A stretch of 64,000 bases of DNA from Shewanella benthica (GCA_023284085.1 JAKVHY010000029.1:1-64000); one strand, 5' to 3'. Shown: positions 46,146 through 56,711, numbered from the stretch's first letter. A program made the numbers and translations. Notes: generated by a model from the sequence alone, not told the origin.

Positions 46146-49100
46146 TTAAGGAAGAACGATGACCGTTTCACTGCCTTGGGCTGTTTTGATGATATCGATG
46201 CGGGTGCCTATCTGCTCCTTCATCTCGGAGACATGAGAGATAACCCCTATCATGCGGCCAGAAGATTGCAGATCCATCAAGGTGCGGATGGCTAAATCCA
46301 GCGAGTCTTGATCTAAGCTGCCGAAACCCTCATCGATAAACAGGGTATCGAGTTTAATCCCCCCCGCGTAAGCCTGCACCACCTCTGATAAACCCAATGC
46401 CATAGAAAGCGCCGCCATAAAGCTCTCTCCACCGCTCAGGGTCGCCACAGGCCGCACCTTAGAGGTGTAAGCATCTTCCACCTCGAGATCAAGCCCTGAG
46501 GCCTTATTGCCCTTGGCCCTATCCTCTTTACGTATCAGTCGATAGCGTCCCTTGCTCATCATCTGCAATCTATGACTCGCCTCGAGTAGCACATCATCGA
46601 GCAACACACTCAAGACGAAGCGCTGTAAGCTGATCTTGTTGCCTGTCTGTCCATTAGCCACTTCAGATAAGGTGCCGATAATGGCGTATTCATCTTCCAG
46701 CTTCTTGGCTTGTGAATCGGCATCCTTAAGCTGCTTTTGAGTCTGAGCCAATTGGGTGACTCTGCTCTGAATGAGTTGCCAACTATGCTCAGCCGCTTGC
46801 AGCTCTGCCTGACTCGTCGCCACGCGCGCCTCGACATCGATTAATAGAGGCTTTACTTGCCCGTCAAGCTTGTCACTTATCTGAGTTAGGGTCGTCTGAT
46901 TGACGATACAAGTCTGCTGATACTTAGCGATTCCATCCGCTATCTCTTTAAGCGCTTCACTGGATAACAAAGCATGGGTTAATGCCTGCTTATCACTAAA
47001 ACCTGAACTCGATAATTGACTATTTAACTGCGCATGGGCCTCATTACTCAGCTCCCTTGCCTGAGTACAGTTCGACAGAGCACCGGCTAAAGCGGCAGAC
47101 TGTGCAGCATCTTGCTCCAGCGCTTGTGTATGAGACTGACGTATGGTGCTTATCGTTTGCTGTAGCGTCTTAACATGGGACTTAGCTTGGCTTATCGCAC
47201 TATCAAGTAGCTCTAAGCTATGATATTGCTCAGGTATAGCAGCTGATGCTTGCTCCACCTGCCCTTTCAGACTCGATACGTGATTCTGCAGCTTTTGAAA
47301 ATGCTCTCGTTCAGCATCGAGCCCTGTTTGCAGCTCCCTCTCCTTTGATTGCCAGTTTTGTATTTGCTTCCTTAACTGAATTAATTGCTGAGCCGCAGTA
47401 TTGGCTTTGCTAAGCCGCTGCTGTAACTCCTGCAATTGTGACTGCAAGCTTTCAATGGCTTGCGTACTGCTGTCGCCTATTCTTTGCTGAAGTTCATCTA
47501 ATTGCTGCAACTGCACTTGATATTGAGTATTTAAGCCTGAGTAATCGGCTCTAGCTTGGTTAAGGGCTTCATTTGCCAACTCTTCAATTCGCTGAGCCTG
47601 TTGCAGCTCCTCTTCAGTTGGCAGTTGCTGCTCACTTTGAGCGGGATTGGGATGTTCAACGCTGCCACATACCAGACACGGCAATCCAGGACTAAGCTGC
47701 AATGCTAAACTGGCTGCTTGGCCACGATACCAAATCAGCTGCAGTTGTCGGTGGCTCGTTTGCGCTTCGCTAAAACGAGACTTGAGTTGTTGGCCTTTAT
47801 CTTTCGCCTGTTTCAAGGCCTGTTCAGTATGACGAGATTCGATACTCGCCTTTTGCCACTGCTGATAACGCTCAATCAAGTCGTGTTGAACCGTGACAGC
47901 TTGCTGGGCATCAACCTGCTTGCTAGCCACTTCTTCTAACAGAAAGATTCGTTGCTCTGCAGCATATTTTTCAGCCGTTAGAGCGTCTAATACTCCCTTC
48001 TCTTTAATACCCTTTTCTTTGGCTTGATCACGTTCATTTGTTGCCTGACTGAACGATTTTTGCAGACCGTCTAATCCTTTAAGCTGAGGCTCCAATTGAA
48101 TTAACTTTTGCTCTTCATTCTGTGCTCGTTGCAGTTTTAGATCTAACTCGGCCAATGAGTCAAACTTAGCTTGGCTTAAGGCCAGTGCCTGCTCACTATT
48201 GTGCTTAGCAGATTGAATTCGAGCCAAGCTATCTTGAGCTTGAGCGACTTCTTTTTCACGAGACTCTGAAACATCTAACACTGGCTTTAATTGCTGCGCC
48301 TTTTGACCGTTTTCTAGCCTTGCTCTGTCTTGCTCAATCGCCGGCTTTTGCTCATCTAATACTGCAGCTGACTGTTGCAATTTATCCAGAGCGTCGAAAT
48401 CATTGGTCAGTAACTTGGCAGACTCGAACAGCTTATTGGCATAAATAAAGACAAGGCTCGCCTTCTCTTTACTCTCAACGGCTTGAGTTAATTTAGGTGA
48501 AACCTCGGCAAGCTCAGCGTTTAACGCTTCATCAGACTCAAGCTCGATATTGTGTAAGATCCCATCGCGTCTGTTGCGGTGATCCCGAACTTCGGCTTTA
48601 ATTGCAGAAGCCTGAAACTTGAGTTTATCTTCAATCTTGCGATAAATTTGAGTCTGAAACAGCTGACTGAATATCTTCTCTCTGTCTTTCGAGTCTGCCA
48701 TCAGGAGTTCGCGGAACTTACCCTGGGGCAAGACCATCACCTGACGGAACTGGTCGGCATCCAGACCTGTGAGTTGTTCAATTTCAGCAGTAGCCTCAGA
48801 GACCTTGCTCGCCACCAGCAGATGCTCGCTACCGTCACTATCGATACGATACAACTGAGCCTCAGGTTTCTGCACCGTGTAACCATCACCACTTTTCTTG
48901 ACGCGTTGCTGCTCGGGCACCCGGCGGATGCGGTATTGAATATCACCCAGGGCAAAACTAAAGGTCACCTCGGTGAGTAGACTATCGACGGCTAAGTCGC
49001 AGCGCATCTGACTGCCCTCACGCTCATCACCGGTCGTCTTACCGTATAGGGCGAAACAGATGGCATCCAAAAGCGTGGTTTTACCCGCGCCAGTCGGTCC

Positions 49101-49202
49101 ATTGATCAAAAATAATGGATTGGTGCCCAGCGCCGCAAAATCGGTTTCTTGGGTCGACGCGAAGGGGCCAAAGGCCGACATCACCAGTTTTAATGGCCTC
49201 AT
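46146..49202 (-). CDS. sbcC: SbcC nuclease complex ATPase
   Basis: 1018 residues, close to E. coli SbcC. Walker A is NGPTGAGKTTLLDAICFALY near residue 35. Long coiled coils rich in Gln, Glu and Ala flank a central zinc hook with CLVCG. The C-terminal half has the signature LSGGESFMAALSMALGLSEV and Walker B LDTLFIDEGFGSLD. With SbcD it opens and cuts DNA hairpins and protein-blocked ends. The start overlaps the sbcD stop by four bases. Confidence 0.96.
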   Translation of the reverse strand: MRPLKLVMSAFGPFASTQETDFAALGTNPLFLINGPTGAGKTTLLDAICFALYGKTTGDEREGSQMRCDLAVDSLLTEVTFSFALGDIQYRIRRVPEQQRVKKSGDGYTVQKPEAQLYRIDSDGSEHLLVASKVSEATAEIEQLTGLDADQFRQVMVLPQGKFRELLMADSKDREKIFSQLFQTQIYRKIEDKLKFQASAIKAEVRDHRNRRDGILHNIELESDEALNAELAEVSPKLTQAVESKEKASLVFIYANKLFESAKLLTNDFDALDKLQQSAAVLDEQKPAIEQDRARLENGQKAQQLKPVLDVSESREKEVAQAQDSLARIQSAKHNSEQALALSQAKFDSLAELDLKLQRAQNEEQKLIQLEPQLKGLDGLQKSFSQATNERDQAKEKGIKEKGVLDALTAEKYAAEQRIFLLEEVASKQVDAQQAVTVQHDLIERYQQWQKASIESRHTEQALKQAKDKGQQLKSRFSEAQTSHRQLQLIWYRGQAASLALQLSPGLPCLVCGSVEHPNPAQSEQQLPTEEELQQAQRIEELANEALNQARADYSGLNTQYQVQLQQLDELQQRIGDSSTQAIESLQSQLQELQQRLSKANTAAQQLIQLRKQIQNWQSKERELQTGLDAEREHFQKLQNHVSSLKGQVEQASAAIPEQYHSLELLDSAISQAKSHVKTLQQTISTIRQSHTQALEQDAAQSAALAGALSNCTQARELSNEAHAQLNSQLSSSGFSDKQALTHALLSSEALKEIADGIAKYQQTCIVNQTTLTQISDKLDGQVKPLLIDVEARVATSQAELQAAEHSWQLIQSRVTQLAQTQKQLKDADSQAKKLEDEYAIIGTLSEVANGQTGNKISLQRFVLSVLLDDVLLEASHRLQMMSKGRYRLIRKEDRAKGNKASGLDLEVEDAYTSKVRPVATLSGGESFMAALSMALGLSEVVQAYAGGIKLDTLFIDEGFGSLDQDSLDLAIRTLMDLQSSGRMIGVISHVSEMKEQIGTRIDIIKTAQGSETVIVLP

Positions 49203-50344
49203 GATGCACTCTCCACTCTGTGTAACTCATCGATTGCCGCTGTCATCGCCTGCTGCTGTGCCTCTGTCATTGGCTCTCCGGATACCTGAGAGAAGAAATC
49301 TCTGAACATATCCAACTCGCCCTTCTTGATATGATCCCGACTTAACTTTACCTTGCCGTTATCCGCCATCAAGCCCGTACGCTCTAAGTGCAGCACATTA
49401 GGGTATACGCTTCTCAACTTACCCATGGCATCTAATATGGCGGTTTTATCTAACAGTCTCACCATCAGGTAATCTTCACGATTGACGTCTTTCTTTCCTT
49501 GCTCGAGTAACTCAGCCAATTCCCCTTCGATGATGCGCACATCTCTATAAGCCTTGAGCGGTAAAAGGCTGATATTTGCCACGCCCTGGGGATCTAATTC
49601 AACCAAGGTGACTGATTTATTTTGATGCTGCTCACTGAAAGAGTACTTAAGCATGGAGCCAGAATACCTGACATGCTCAGCCCCCTTATACTGAGGCCCA
49701 TGGAGATGACCCAGCGCCGTATAATTAAACGGGGTAAATAAACTTGGAGAGATTCTATCCGCGCCGCCTATGCTTAGCGGACGCTCAGACTCAGACTCAC
49801 TGCCGCCATCGAGGAAACAGTGGCTGATCACGACTTTGGGTAACTCTTGGCTGTCATGTTCATGCACTTGCTCAAGCAATTTAGCCATCGCCTCTTCATG
49901 ACTCGTCACTTCACACTCAAACACATGGCGCACAGTGGCAGGATCGGCGTAGGGCAAGCCATAAAAAACAGCACTGCCCTGCTTGCCTTTAAGCTCTATA
50001 GCCGCAACGTCTTTGGTCAGCGGACCTATGATATACAAGCCACTATCTTTCATCTGTCTCGAGGCAAAGCCAAGACGTTCATGACCATCATGGTTACCCG
50101 CGATCATGATAATGGGTATCTTAAGTTCATTGACGAGACGATTCACCACCTCATCGAGCAGCGCCACGGCATTAGCCGGTGGAATAGACCTGTCATAGAT
50201 GTCACCGGCAATAATCACGGCATCGACATCATGTTCGACGGCGAATTCAACGATCTGATTTAACACGAAGCGCTGATCTTCGAGCAGGTTCTGGTTATGC
50301 AGCTGCCTGCCGATATGCCAGTCAGAAGTGTGGATAAATTTCAT
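49199..50344 (-). CDS. sbcD: SbcD nuclease subunit
   Basis: 381 residues. Calcineurin-like phosphoesterase motifs are all present: HTSDWHIGRQL, IIAGDIYDRS, MIAGNHDGHERL, VISHCFLDGG and TALGHLHGPQ. It is the Mn2+-dependent nuclease of the SbcCD complex and the first gene of the operon. Confidence 0.96.
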   Translation of the reverse strand: MKFIHTSDWHIGRQLHNQNLLEDQRFVLNQIVEFAVEHDVDAVIIAGDIYDRSIPPANAVALLDEVVNRLVNELKIPIIMIAGNHDGHERLGFASRQMKDSGLYIIGPLTKDVAAIELKGKQGSAVFYGLPYADPATVRHVFECEVTSHEEAMAKLLEQVHEHDSQELPKVVISHCFLDGGSESESERPLSIGGADRISPSLFTPFNYTALGHLHGPQYKGAEHVRYSGSMLKYSFSEQHQNKSVTLVELDPQGVANISLLPLKAYRDVRIIEGELAELLEQGKKDVNREDYLMVRLLDKTAILDAMGKLRSVYPNVLHLERTGLMADNGKVKLSRDHIKKGELDMFRDFFSQVSGEPMTEAQQQAMTAAIDELHRVESAS

Positions 50345-50636
50345 GCTTTCTCGTTTAAAAATGAGGGGGATGGAGAACCTGTTTTTTGATTTAGCTATAG
50401 TAAGAAAACTATCGCCGTTTCACAAGCGTGATAACCCTGTGACAATCACTTTTGCAGCTAAAGATGTGTTAGTCTTTTTTGAGTTAAGCTCATTTAACTG
50501 ATCCCAGTGATGACTAGATTCTGATGCAATAAATACCTAGTTTAAGGATTAACTTTTTGTAATGATTCATCCACGTTGGTGAAAGGGACAACACGTACAA
50601 TTCAGTTCTCAACAAACAACCCAGTAGGATAACAAA

Positions 50637-51176
50637 ATGAAATGGTCTAAATTAATCTGTGCAGCGCTGGCCTTCACATCACTATCAGCATTTGCGGGTC
50701 AAGAAGACGACGCACTGTCCGCACTAGCATTACAACGCGCTAATTACACCTTAGAGCAGGCGATTGAAAAGGTTAGTACAGATTATGCTAAGCACATTGT
50801 CGAATTTGAAATTGATGATCATGATAATCAAGCAACCTATGATATTGAAGCTGTCAATCTTGAAACAAAAGAAAAGCATGACATTGAATTAAGCCTTGCA
50901 GATGGCGCGATTTTAAAACATAAGACCAAAAATAGCTTAAGCCGCTTAGATGATGATGACCTGTTAGCGTTACAAGAGTTACAAGCATCAAAATTTAACT
51001 TAGGCGCTACCATTGCCCAATTACAGCTAAAATATTCTGCTGATGTTTTTGAATTTGAATTAAAGAATAAAAAAGGCATTACTTTCTACAAGTTTAAGCT
51101 GATGGGTGAGCAAGGCCTTACACGTGTCATTGTAGATGTAACAACTGGCAAAGCCATTCCGGTAATGAAACGCTAA
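50637..51176 (+). CDS. Exported protein with two PepSY-type repeats
   Basis: 179 residues. The signal peptide ends near ALAFTSLSAFA. Two similar halves follow, each with a helix and three strands: TLEQAIEKVSTDYAKHIVEF (about 37-100) and NLGATIAQLQLKYSADVFEF (about 118-178). This is the PepSY pattern of periplasmic proteins linked to peptidase inhibition or sensor control. It precedes a response regulator and kinase on the same strand, so it may feed signals to that kinase. Confidence 0.8.
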   Translation: MKWSKLICAALAFTSLSAFAGQEDDALSALALQRANYTLEQAIEKVSTDYAKHIVEFEIDDHDNQATYDIEAVNLETKEKHDIELSLADGAILKHKTKNSLSRLDDDDLLALQELQASKFNLGATIAQLQLKYSADVFEFELKNKKGITFYKFKLMGEQGLTRVIVDVTTGKAIPVMKR

Positions 51177-51193
51177 TTCAGTCAACATTTATG

Positions 51194-51210
51194 GGGGAGT
51201 AGCACTCCCC
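51194..51210 (+). other. Intercistronic hairpin before the response regulator
   Basis: GGGGAGT and ACTCCCC pair around AGC, directly before the AGGGAA ribosome binding site of the next gene. There is no T tract. It could limit translation or stabilise the upstream PepSY message. Confidence 0.5.
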
Positions 51211-51222
51211 TAGGGAAACTTT

Positions 51223-51906
51223 TTGCGAATCCTTGTTATTGAAGATAACCAGACGACTCGTCAATACTTACAAAAAGCCCTTAAAGAACAGGGCTACGAG
51301 ATAGATCTAGCGGATAATGGCCAAGATGGTTTATTCTTAGCCCTTGAAGGCGACTACCAATTAATTTTGCTTGACCGGATGCTACCTAAGTTAGATGGCT
51401 TAACGGTATTAACCACCTTAAGAAATGCAGGCAAGCAAACACCAGTACTGATTTTAAGTGCATTAGATAGTGTTTCTGAGCGTGTAAAAGGGCTGCGTGA
51501 AGGCGGTGATGATTACCTAATCAAACCTTTTGCGCTGTCTGAGCTACTCGTGCGTATAGAGATCTTAATTCAGCGCAAAGGGACTCACAACGAAAAGCTA
51601 ACCACCACTTTACACGTTGTCGATCTAAAAATGGACCTGCTTTCTCATAAGGTGTTCCGAGGCTCAACTGAAGTTTTCCTGCTGCCAAAAGAGTTTAAAC
51701 TGTTACGTTATTTGATGGAGCATAGCGGACAAGTGGTATCTCGCTCGTTACTGTTTGAAGCAGTTTGGGACTATCAATTTGATCCACAAACTAATGTTAT
51801 TGATGTTCATATGGCAAGATTGCGTAAAAAGGTAGAATTTGATGGTCTTACCCCTTTACTGGAAACAGTACGTGGCGTCGGTTATAGAATGGTGGAGCAG
51901 CGTTAA
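51223..51906 (+). CDS. OmpR-family response regulator
   Basis: 227 residues from a TTG start with AGGGAA upstream. The receiver domain shows acidic residues in VIEDNQ, the phosphorylated Asp in LILLDRMLP and Lys in YLIKPFA. The C-terminal winged helix includes LPKEFKLLRYLMEHSGQVVS and IDVHMARLRKKVE. It is coupled to the following kinase gene by overlap. Targets are unknown; the PepSY gene upstream is a plausible one. Confidence 0.94.
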   Translation: MRILVIEDNQTTRQYLQKALKEQGYEIDLADNGQDGLFLALEGDYQLILLDRMLPKLDGLTVLTTLRNAGKQTPVLILSALDSVSERVKGLREGGDDYLIKPFALSELLVRIEILIQRKGTHNEKLTTTLHVVDLKMDLLSHKVFRGSTEVFLLPKEFKLLRYLMEHSGQVVSRSLLFEAVWDYQFDPQTNVIDVHMARLRKKVEFDGLTPLLETVRGVGYRMVEQR

Positions 51907-53263
51907 AACAGCCCACTCGGTGTGGCGTCTAACCCGTTTGTATACTGGCTTGTTATTATCGGTGGTGACCATCCTACTGGTAGTCTTGTACCAATTGAGC
52001 ATTGGTCAAATGAACCGTCAGCAAGAGTTACAAATGGCTAATATTATTGCTCAGCAAACATCACTTGCTGAGCAATTAACTACTGAGCAGTTTATTGAAC
52101 AATTTGAACTACAGGCTCAAAGTTCACGTCAATACATTCTAAGTTATCAAATAGAGCAAGAGTTCATTGGTAGGCTTAGCGCCCCCCCGACAACGTTATC
52201 GCTATGCCCGAGCTTATCGCGTTTCCCGATTTGGTTAGACCAATACGATGAAATCAGACTGGTTTCCGGTTGCTCTCAGCCTTTGGCCTCTGGAACGCTC
52301 ATTGTTGCTGTCGACGACGAATCATTATATGAACTAAAAGCACAGTTTATTAGTGCTTCAGCAATTGCATTATTACTGGCCGTATTGCTCGGCGTAATAA
52401 CCGGATTGATTTTCTCAATGCGGGTATTAAAACGCATTAACAGCTTTAACCAAGTCGCATTACGGGTTGAATCAGGCCAATTGAGCGCGCGTGTCGCTGT
52501 ATCTGAACAAAATGATGAATATGATCATATGGCATTGCATATCAATACCATGCTCAATCAATTGCAGCACTCCTTTGAAACGATTTCCGGAATTACTGAT
52601 GCTATAGCTCATGATTTACGCACGCCGCTGAGCCATTTAAGGCAGCAAATTGAATCGGAGATATTAAGTAAACAGCAACTGAATCACCCCAGTGAACAGC
52701 TACAATCCATGCTAGATAAGCTCGACGAAATATTATTCACCTTTAGTGCAATGCTTGAGTTAACTAGACTTCAGCAACAGAAAGAGAGCAACAGCCAACA
52801 CTTTAAAGCGGTTAATTTACAACAAGTCATTATCGATGCAGTGGATTTAATAGAGCCGCTTGCAGAAGAGAAACAACAAGTTGTCACTATAGAAAAGGCT
52901 GAGCCATTCTCTATTCAAGGTGATGCAACGCTATTGTTCCGTACTATATATAATCTGCTAGAGAACGCCAGTAAGTACGCAGGACATAATGCACAGATCA
53001 ACGTTCAGTTAACCCCCCGCGGTTTTACTGTCAGTGATAATGGTCCTGGTATTTGTGATATCGAAAAGGAAAAGGTTTTTCAGCGCTTATATCGCATTGA
53101 AAAAAGCCGTGGTGTGGCTGGCTATGGCTTAGGTTTAACCTTAGTAAAAGCGATAATCCAACTCCATAACGGCAAAATAGAATTACTCGATAATAAGCCT
53201 GGATTAATCGTCAACGTTGAATTTGTAAACTTAAAAAAGGTAACAGATAAAAGCATCACTTAA
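51839..53263 (+). CDS. Sensor histidine kinase
   Basis: Up to 474 residues. The first membrane segment (LTRLYTGLLLSVVTILLVVL) begins about residue 31, so the true start may be later than ATG 51839; GTG 51920 is a possible choice. A periplasmic loop of about 120 residues, a second membrane segment (ASAIALLLAVLLGVITGLIF) and a HAMP domain follow. The HisKA His lies in IAHDLRTPLSHLRQQ and the ATPase boxes in NLLENASKYA, DNGPGI and GYGLGLTLV. It phosphorylates the preceding regulator. Its 3' end overlaps the convergent DUF885 gene by eight bases. Confidence 0.9.
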   Translation: MMVLPLYWKQYVASVIEWWSSVKTAHSVWRLTRLYTGLLLSVVTILLVVLYQLSIGQMNRQQELQMANIIAQQTSLAEQLTTEQFIEQFELQAQSSRQYILSYQIEQEFIGRLSAPPTTLSLCPSLSRFPIWLDQYDEIRLVSGCSQPLASGTLIVAVDDESLYELKAQFISASAIALLLAVLLGVITGLIFSMRVLKRINSFNQVALRVESGQLSARVAVSEQNDEYDHMALHINTMLNQLQHSFETISGITDAIAHDLRTPLSHLRQQIESEILSKQQLNHPSEQLQSMLDKLDEILFTFSAMLELTRLQQQKESNSQHFKAVNLQQVIIDAVDLIEPLAEEKQQVVTIEKAEPFSIQGDATLLFRTIYNLLENASKYAGHNAQINVQLTPRGFTVSDNGPGICDIEKEKVFQRLYRIEKSRGVAGYGLGLTLVKAIIQLHNGKIELLDNKPGLIVNVEFVNLKKVTDKSIT

Positions 53264-54719
53264 CCAATTTAACCCATAATCGTATATCGTCACGAACTTC
53301 GGACAATGGGCGGACTCCGGCTTCCAAAATCACATCATGAAATGCAGCAATATTAAAATCATTGCCTAAAAGCTCTCGAGCTCGCTTTCGTTCAAATAGA
53401 ATCATATCCGCCCCCAACATATAGCTCAGCGATTGACCCGGCATCGCAATATAACGGTCCACTTCGATCTCAATCTCCTGACGTGACATAACCGTATTGT
53501 CCATCATGAAATTTATTGCATCCGTACGCGACCAGCCACGTAATTGCAGTCCAGGTTCAACAATGAGACGACTAGCTGCCCAAAGGTGCTTGGCAATCAT
53601 GCCTTGACGATCATACGTTGAGGAGTATAGGTTCATTTCATCCGCTAAATACTCCGCATAGAGTGCCCACCCTTCAAGAATACCGGCATTATATCCCTTC
53701 GATGGAGCCTTTCGAGGATATGTCACCCATAGGTGATGCCCAGGTATGCCTTCATGAAAAGCGATCACCTCCGCCATAAGACGTCGTTCATTTGGCCGTG
53801 ATGTATTAATGATATATTTTGCTGGCGAGTTTTCCTGAGCTTGAGCGTAATAACCTGCAGGTGCAGATTCTTGCAGGTACTTGGGCATTTCACTCACAAT
53901 AAATTTCTGCGTTATTTGCTTTGAAAATGACAATTGGGTTTTACTTTGTGCCCGCGTTAAAGCCATCTCAGAAACAGATACTAACTCATTGGCGCTAGTC
54001 TTGTGATCTTCAGTGGATGTACGCAGACTTTTAAGCATGCTCTTTATCGTATCGCCCTTTTGACCTGTCGCAAGCAGTTGATGACGAGATTCATTGAGTA
54101 ACCGTTGACCGACATCTTCGATATCTTTTTGGGAAAGATTCAAAGTCGTCCACCATGACACCGCTGACAAAAAACAGTGAGTCTCACCGTTGACTTTGGA
54201 TAAGCTCGGATCATTGCTTGTTGCTGGAAGATATTCTTTTTTAAGAAATTGATTAAAATCTGACACTGAAGGTACGATATTATTGCTGATCAAAGTGTTC
54301 CACTGTGCCGCATTATTATCTGTGGGGGAATTGAAAGTGTACTTAGAATTTTTCATGGTGAGATCAGATAACAGATCGTGAACTTGTTGCTGTACTCGAA
54401 TAACGACCGCACGCGGCGCTGTTTCTTCAGAGATGATACCTAAGCGTAATGTCTCCGTCGCTAGCGTTAATGCTGCAGGAACTTGAGACCAGGTTCTGAT
54501 CGCATCACTAGTAATATCAGGCCCAGCCGCTATGGTGTTCTGCCACTGCCGGGGCCACTTTACTTGCCAACCGATGACCTGATTAAGATAACGCAAATCC
54601 GTTTTGCAACTTTTAAGCGCCTGGGCGGCAAAGCCACCATCAGCCACAAGAGTCTCACTCTGTGCGCTGGCACAAAACATCATAAGTGCAGCCATAAAAC
54701 CGCTCAAAAGTATTTTCAC
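53256..54719 (-). CDS. DUF885 exported metallopeptidase-like protein
   Basis: 487 residues with a signal peptide ending near FCASAQS. The DUF885 active-site motif is seen as VIAFHEGIPGHHLWVTYPR (HExxxxH arrangement) with downstream EGWALYAEYLADEMNLY and the C-terminal GQSLSYMLGADMILFERKR. Family members are predicted zinc peptidases of the envelope or periplasm. It is convergent with the kinase gene. The 54720-55108 gap behind its start holds no recognised feature. Confidence 0.88.
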   Translation of the reverse strand: MKILLSGFMAALMMFCASAQSETLVADGGFAAQALKSCKTDLRYLNQVIGWQVKWPRQWQNTIAAGPDITSDAIRTWSQVPAALTLATETLRLGIISEETAPRAVVIRVQQQVHDLLSDLTMKNSKYTFNSPTDNNAAQWNTLISNNIVPSVSDFNQFLKKEYLPATSNDPSLSKVNGETHCFLSAVSWWTTLNLSQKDIEDVGQRLLNESRHQLLATGQKGDTIKSMLKSLRTSTEDHKTSANELVSVSEMALTRAQSKTQLSFSKQITQKFIVSEMPKYLQESAPAGYYAQAQENSPAKYIINTSRPNERRLMAEVIAFHEGIPGHHLWVTYPRKAPSKGYNAGILEGWALYAEYLADEMNLYSSTYDRQGMIAKHLWAASRLIVEPGLQLRGWSRTDAINFMMDNTVMSRQEIEIEVDRYIAMPGQSLSYMLGADMILFERKRARELLGNDFNIAAFHDVILEAGVRPLSEVRDDIRLWVKLVK

Positions 54720-55108
54720 TCGCTAAACTCCTTTTTAATGGACTCACTGTATATGCCCAGAATACTCACTTGGTGCACGAAAATGATTTAACCAGACCAT
54801 TTTTGAACGTTTAGCATACTCCACTTTTTACGGTGTAAATTTATTGTTAAATAGTATTTGGTAAATAATAATTTCAATTCTAAAAACTCTATTATGCAAA
54901 GTGCAGCATTGTCTTAAAAAGCCATAGAAGGGCTAAATAGAAGAGGAGTATTTTCTTGTCAATCAGCCAGCATAAATGCGCTTTTCTTGCCAAAACCTTG
55001 ATGATGTCTAAATTAGGCACTTAAAAATGAAATAATGAGTGCGTTTCTTACTGAAAATTGTTACTAAAGGCACTCTAAGCTATTTCGATATTTTCAAGTG
55101 TAGGTGTC

Positions 55109-56371
55109 ATGCAGTATTCAAAGTTTGGTGAAAAATTTAATCGTAACTCCGGCATTAATCAGTTGATGAATGATCTCAATGAAGGGCTACGCACACCAGG
55201 CGCCATAATGTTGGGTGGGGGCAACCCCGCCACTATTCCGGCGATGCAGGATTACTTTCACCAAGCAGCAAGCGAGATGCTGGCAAACGGTGAGTTGGTA
55301 GCGGCATTAAGTAATTATGATGGGCCGCAAGGTAAAGACACCTTCTTAAAAGCCTTGGCTGACTTGTTACGAGACACTTACGGTTGGGAGATCAGCGAGA
55401 AAAATATCAGCCTGACCAATGGTAGCCAGAGTGCCTTCTTCTACCTATTTAATCTGCTTGCTGGCAAGCAAGTTGATGGCAGCCATAAGAAGATACTCTT
55501 GCCACTTGCACCCGAGTATATCGGCTACAATGATGCAGGGCTTGATGATGATATATTTGTCTCTTACCGCCCCGAAATCGAGATGCTAGATAACCGCATT
55601 TTTAAGTATCATGTGGACTTTGAGCAGTTGAAAGTGGATGACTCGGTAGCGGCAATATGTGTCTCAAGACCAACAAACCCCACAGGTAATGTACTCACCG
55701 ATGACGAAGTCGCTAAATTAGATCGACTCGCACGTGATAATGGCATTCCCCTAATCATAGATAACGCTTATGGCACCCCGTTCCCGAATATCATCTTCGA
55801 AGAAGTGACACCATTTTGGAACAGCAACACCATATTGTGTATGAGCTTATCCAAATTGGGTTTACCCGGCGTACGCTGCGGCATCGTGATTGCCAATGAG
55901 GAGGTAACGAAGGCACTGACCAATCTTAATGGCATTATCAGCCTAGCCCCGGGTGGGTTTGGTCCTGCAATTGCCAAGCACATGATTGAATCAGGCGACT
56001 TATTACGTTTAAGCGAATCTGTGATCAAACCTTTTTATAAAGAAAAGTCAGAGTTTGCACAGTCTTTGCTGCAGCGGTCCATCAGCGATAGTAGATTCAA
56101 AATTCATAAGCCCGAAGGCGCCATGTTCCTCTGGCTCTGGTTTGATGAACTCCCCATTACCACCATGGAACTTTATAACCGCTTAAAAGCACGCGGAGTA
56201 TTGATTGTACCCGGAGAGTATTTCTTCTTCGGACAAGAGGACCAATCTGAAGAAAAGTGGGAGCATGCTCACCAGTGCCTGCGCATGAACTATGTGCAAG
56301 ATGAAGCCAAGATGCGAGATGGTATTGCCATCATAGCCGAAGAAGTTGAGAAGGCTTACGCCCAAAGCTAA
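55109..56371 (+). CDS. avtA: Valine-pyruvate aminotransferase AvtA
   Basis: 420 residues, fold type I PLP enzyme. The PLP Lys is in SMSLSKLGLPGVRCGIV; SRPTNPTGNVLTDDE and NAYGTPFPNIIF are typical AvtA stretches; C-terminal RMNY carries the substrate-binding Arg. It converts valine and pyruvate to 2-oxoisovalerate and alanine. Monocistronic, and the last core gene before the accessory region. Confidence 0.94.
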   Translation: MQYSKFGEKFNRNSGINQLMNDLNEGLRTPGAIMLGGGNPATIPAMQDYFHQAASEMLANGELVAALSNYDGPQGKDTFLKALADLLRDTYGWEISEKNISLTNGSQSAFFYLFNLLAGKQVDGSHKKILLPLAPEYIGYNDAGLDDDIFVSYRPEIEMLDNRIFKYHVDFEQLKVDDSVAAICVSRPTNPTGNVLTDDEVAKLDRLARDNGIPLIIDNAYGTPFPNIIFEEVTPFWNSNTILCMSLSKLGLPGVRCGIVIANEEVTKALTNLNGIISLAPGGFGPAIAKHMIESGDLLRLSESVIKPFYKEKSEFAQSLLQRSISDSRFKIHKPEGAMFLWLWFDELPITTMELYNRLKARGVLIVPGEYFFFGQEDQSEEKWEHAHQCLRMNYVQDEAKMRDGIAIIAEEVEKAYAQS

Positions 56372-56374
56372 TTT

Positions 56375-56711
56375 ACTTGTCGGATAACAAGTTTCAAATA
56401 TCTTGATTGGGTTCATTTAGCGGTTTTGCTATTTGGTTGGTTTGCTGGATGCCGTGACTTAGCTGTTATCTAACGCCTGCCCGCCGAGGGATGTGCACTC
56501 TTTATTTTGAGAAGGTTCTGCGACACGGTGAATATGGCGTAGCCATTAGCCTATGAACGAGAGGCATGGATGCAGAACTGGCCTTTAGATAGGATATCAT
56601 TTAAGCACAGTCCCTGTGGGCTCTGCCATGACATCCTTGTCACGGAAGGTCACACCTGAGTATTTGCAATTTTACTGGCATGTAGCTCACTTTTGGACAA
56701 AAACGTGATGA
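56375..56711. repeat. Diverged tandem element, copy 1
   Basis: It begins ACTTGTCGGATAACAAGTT, passes through GCTATTTGGTTGGTTTGCT, then TCCCTGTGGGCTCTGCCATG and CACACCTGAGTATTT, and ends TTTTGGACAAAAACGTGATG. The next element repeats these landmarks in the same order. No ORF of note; it lies directly after the avtA stop. Wording such as CCTGTGGGCTCTGCC is common in Shewanella intergenic repeats. Confidence 0.7.
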
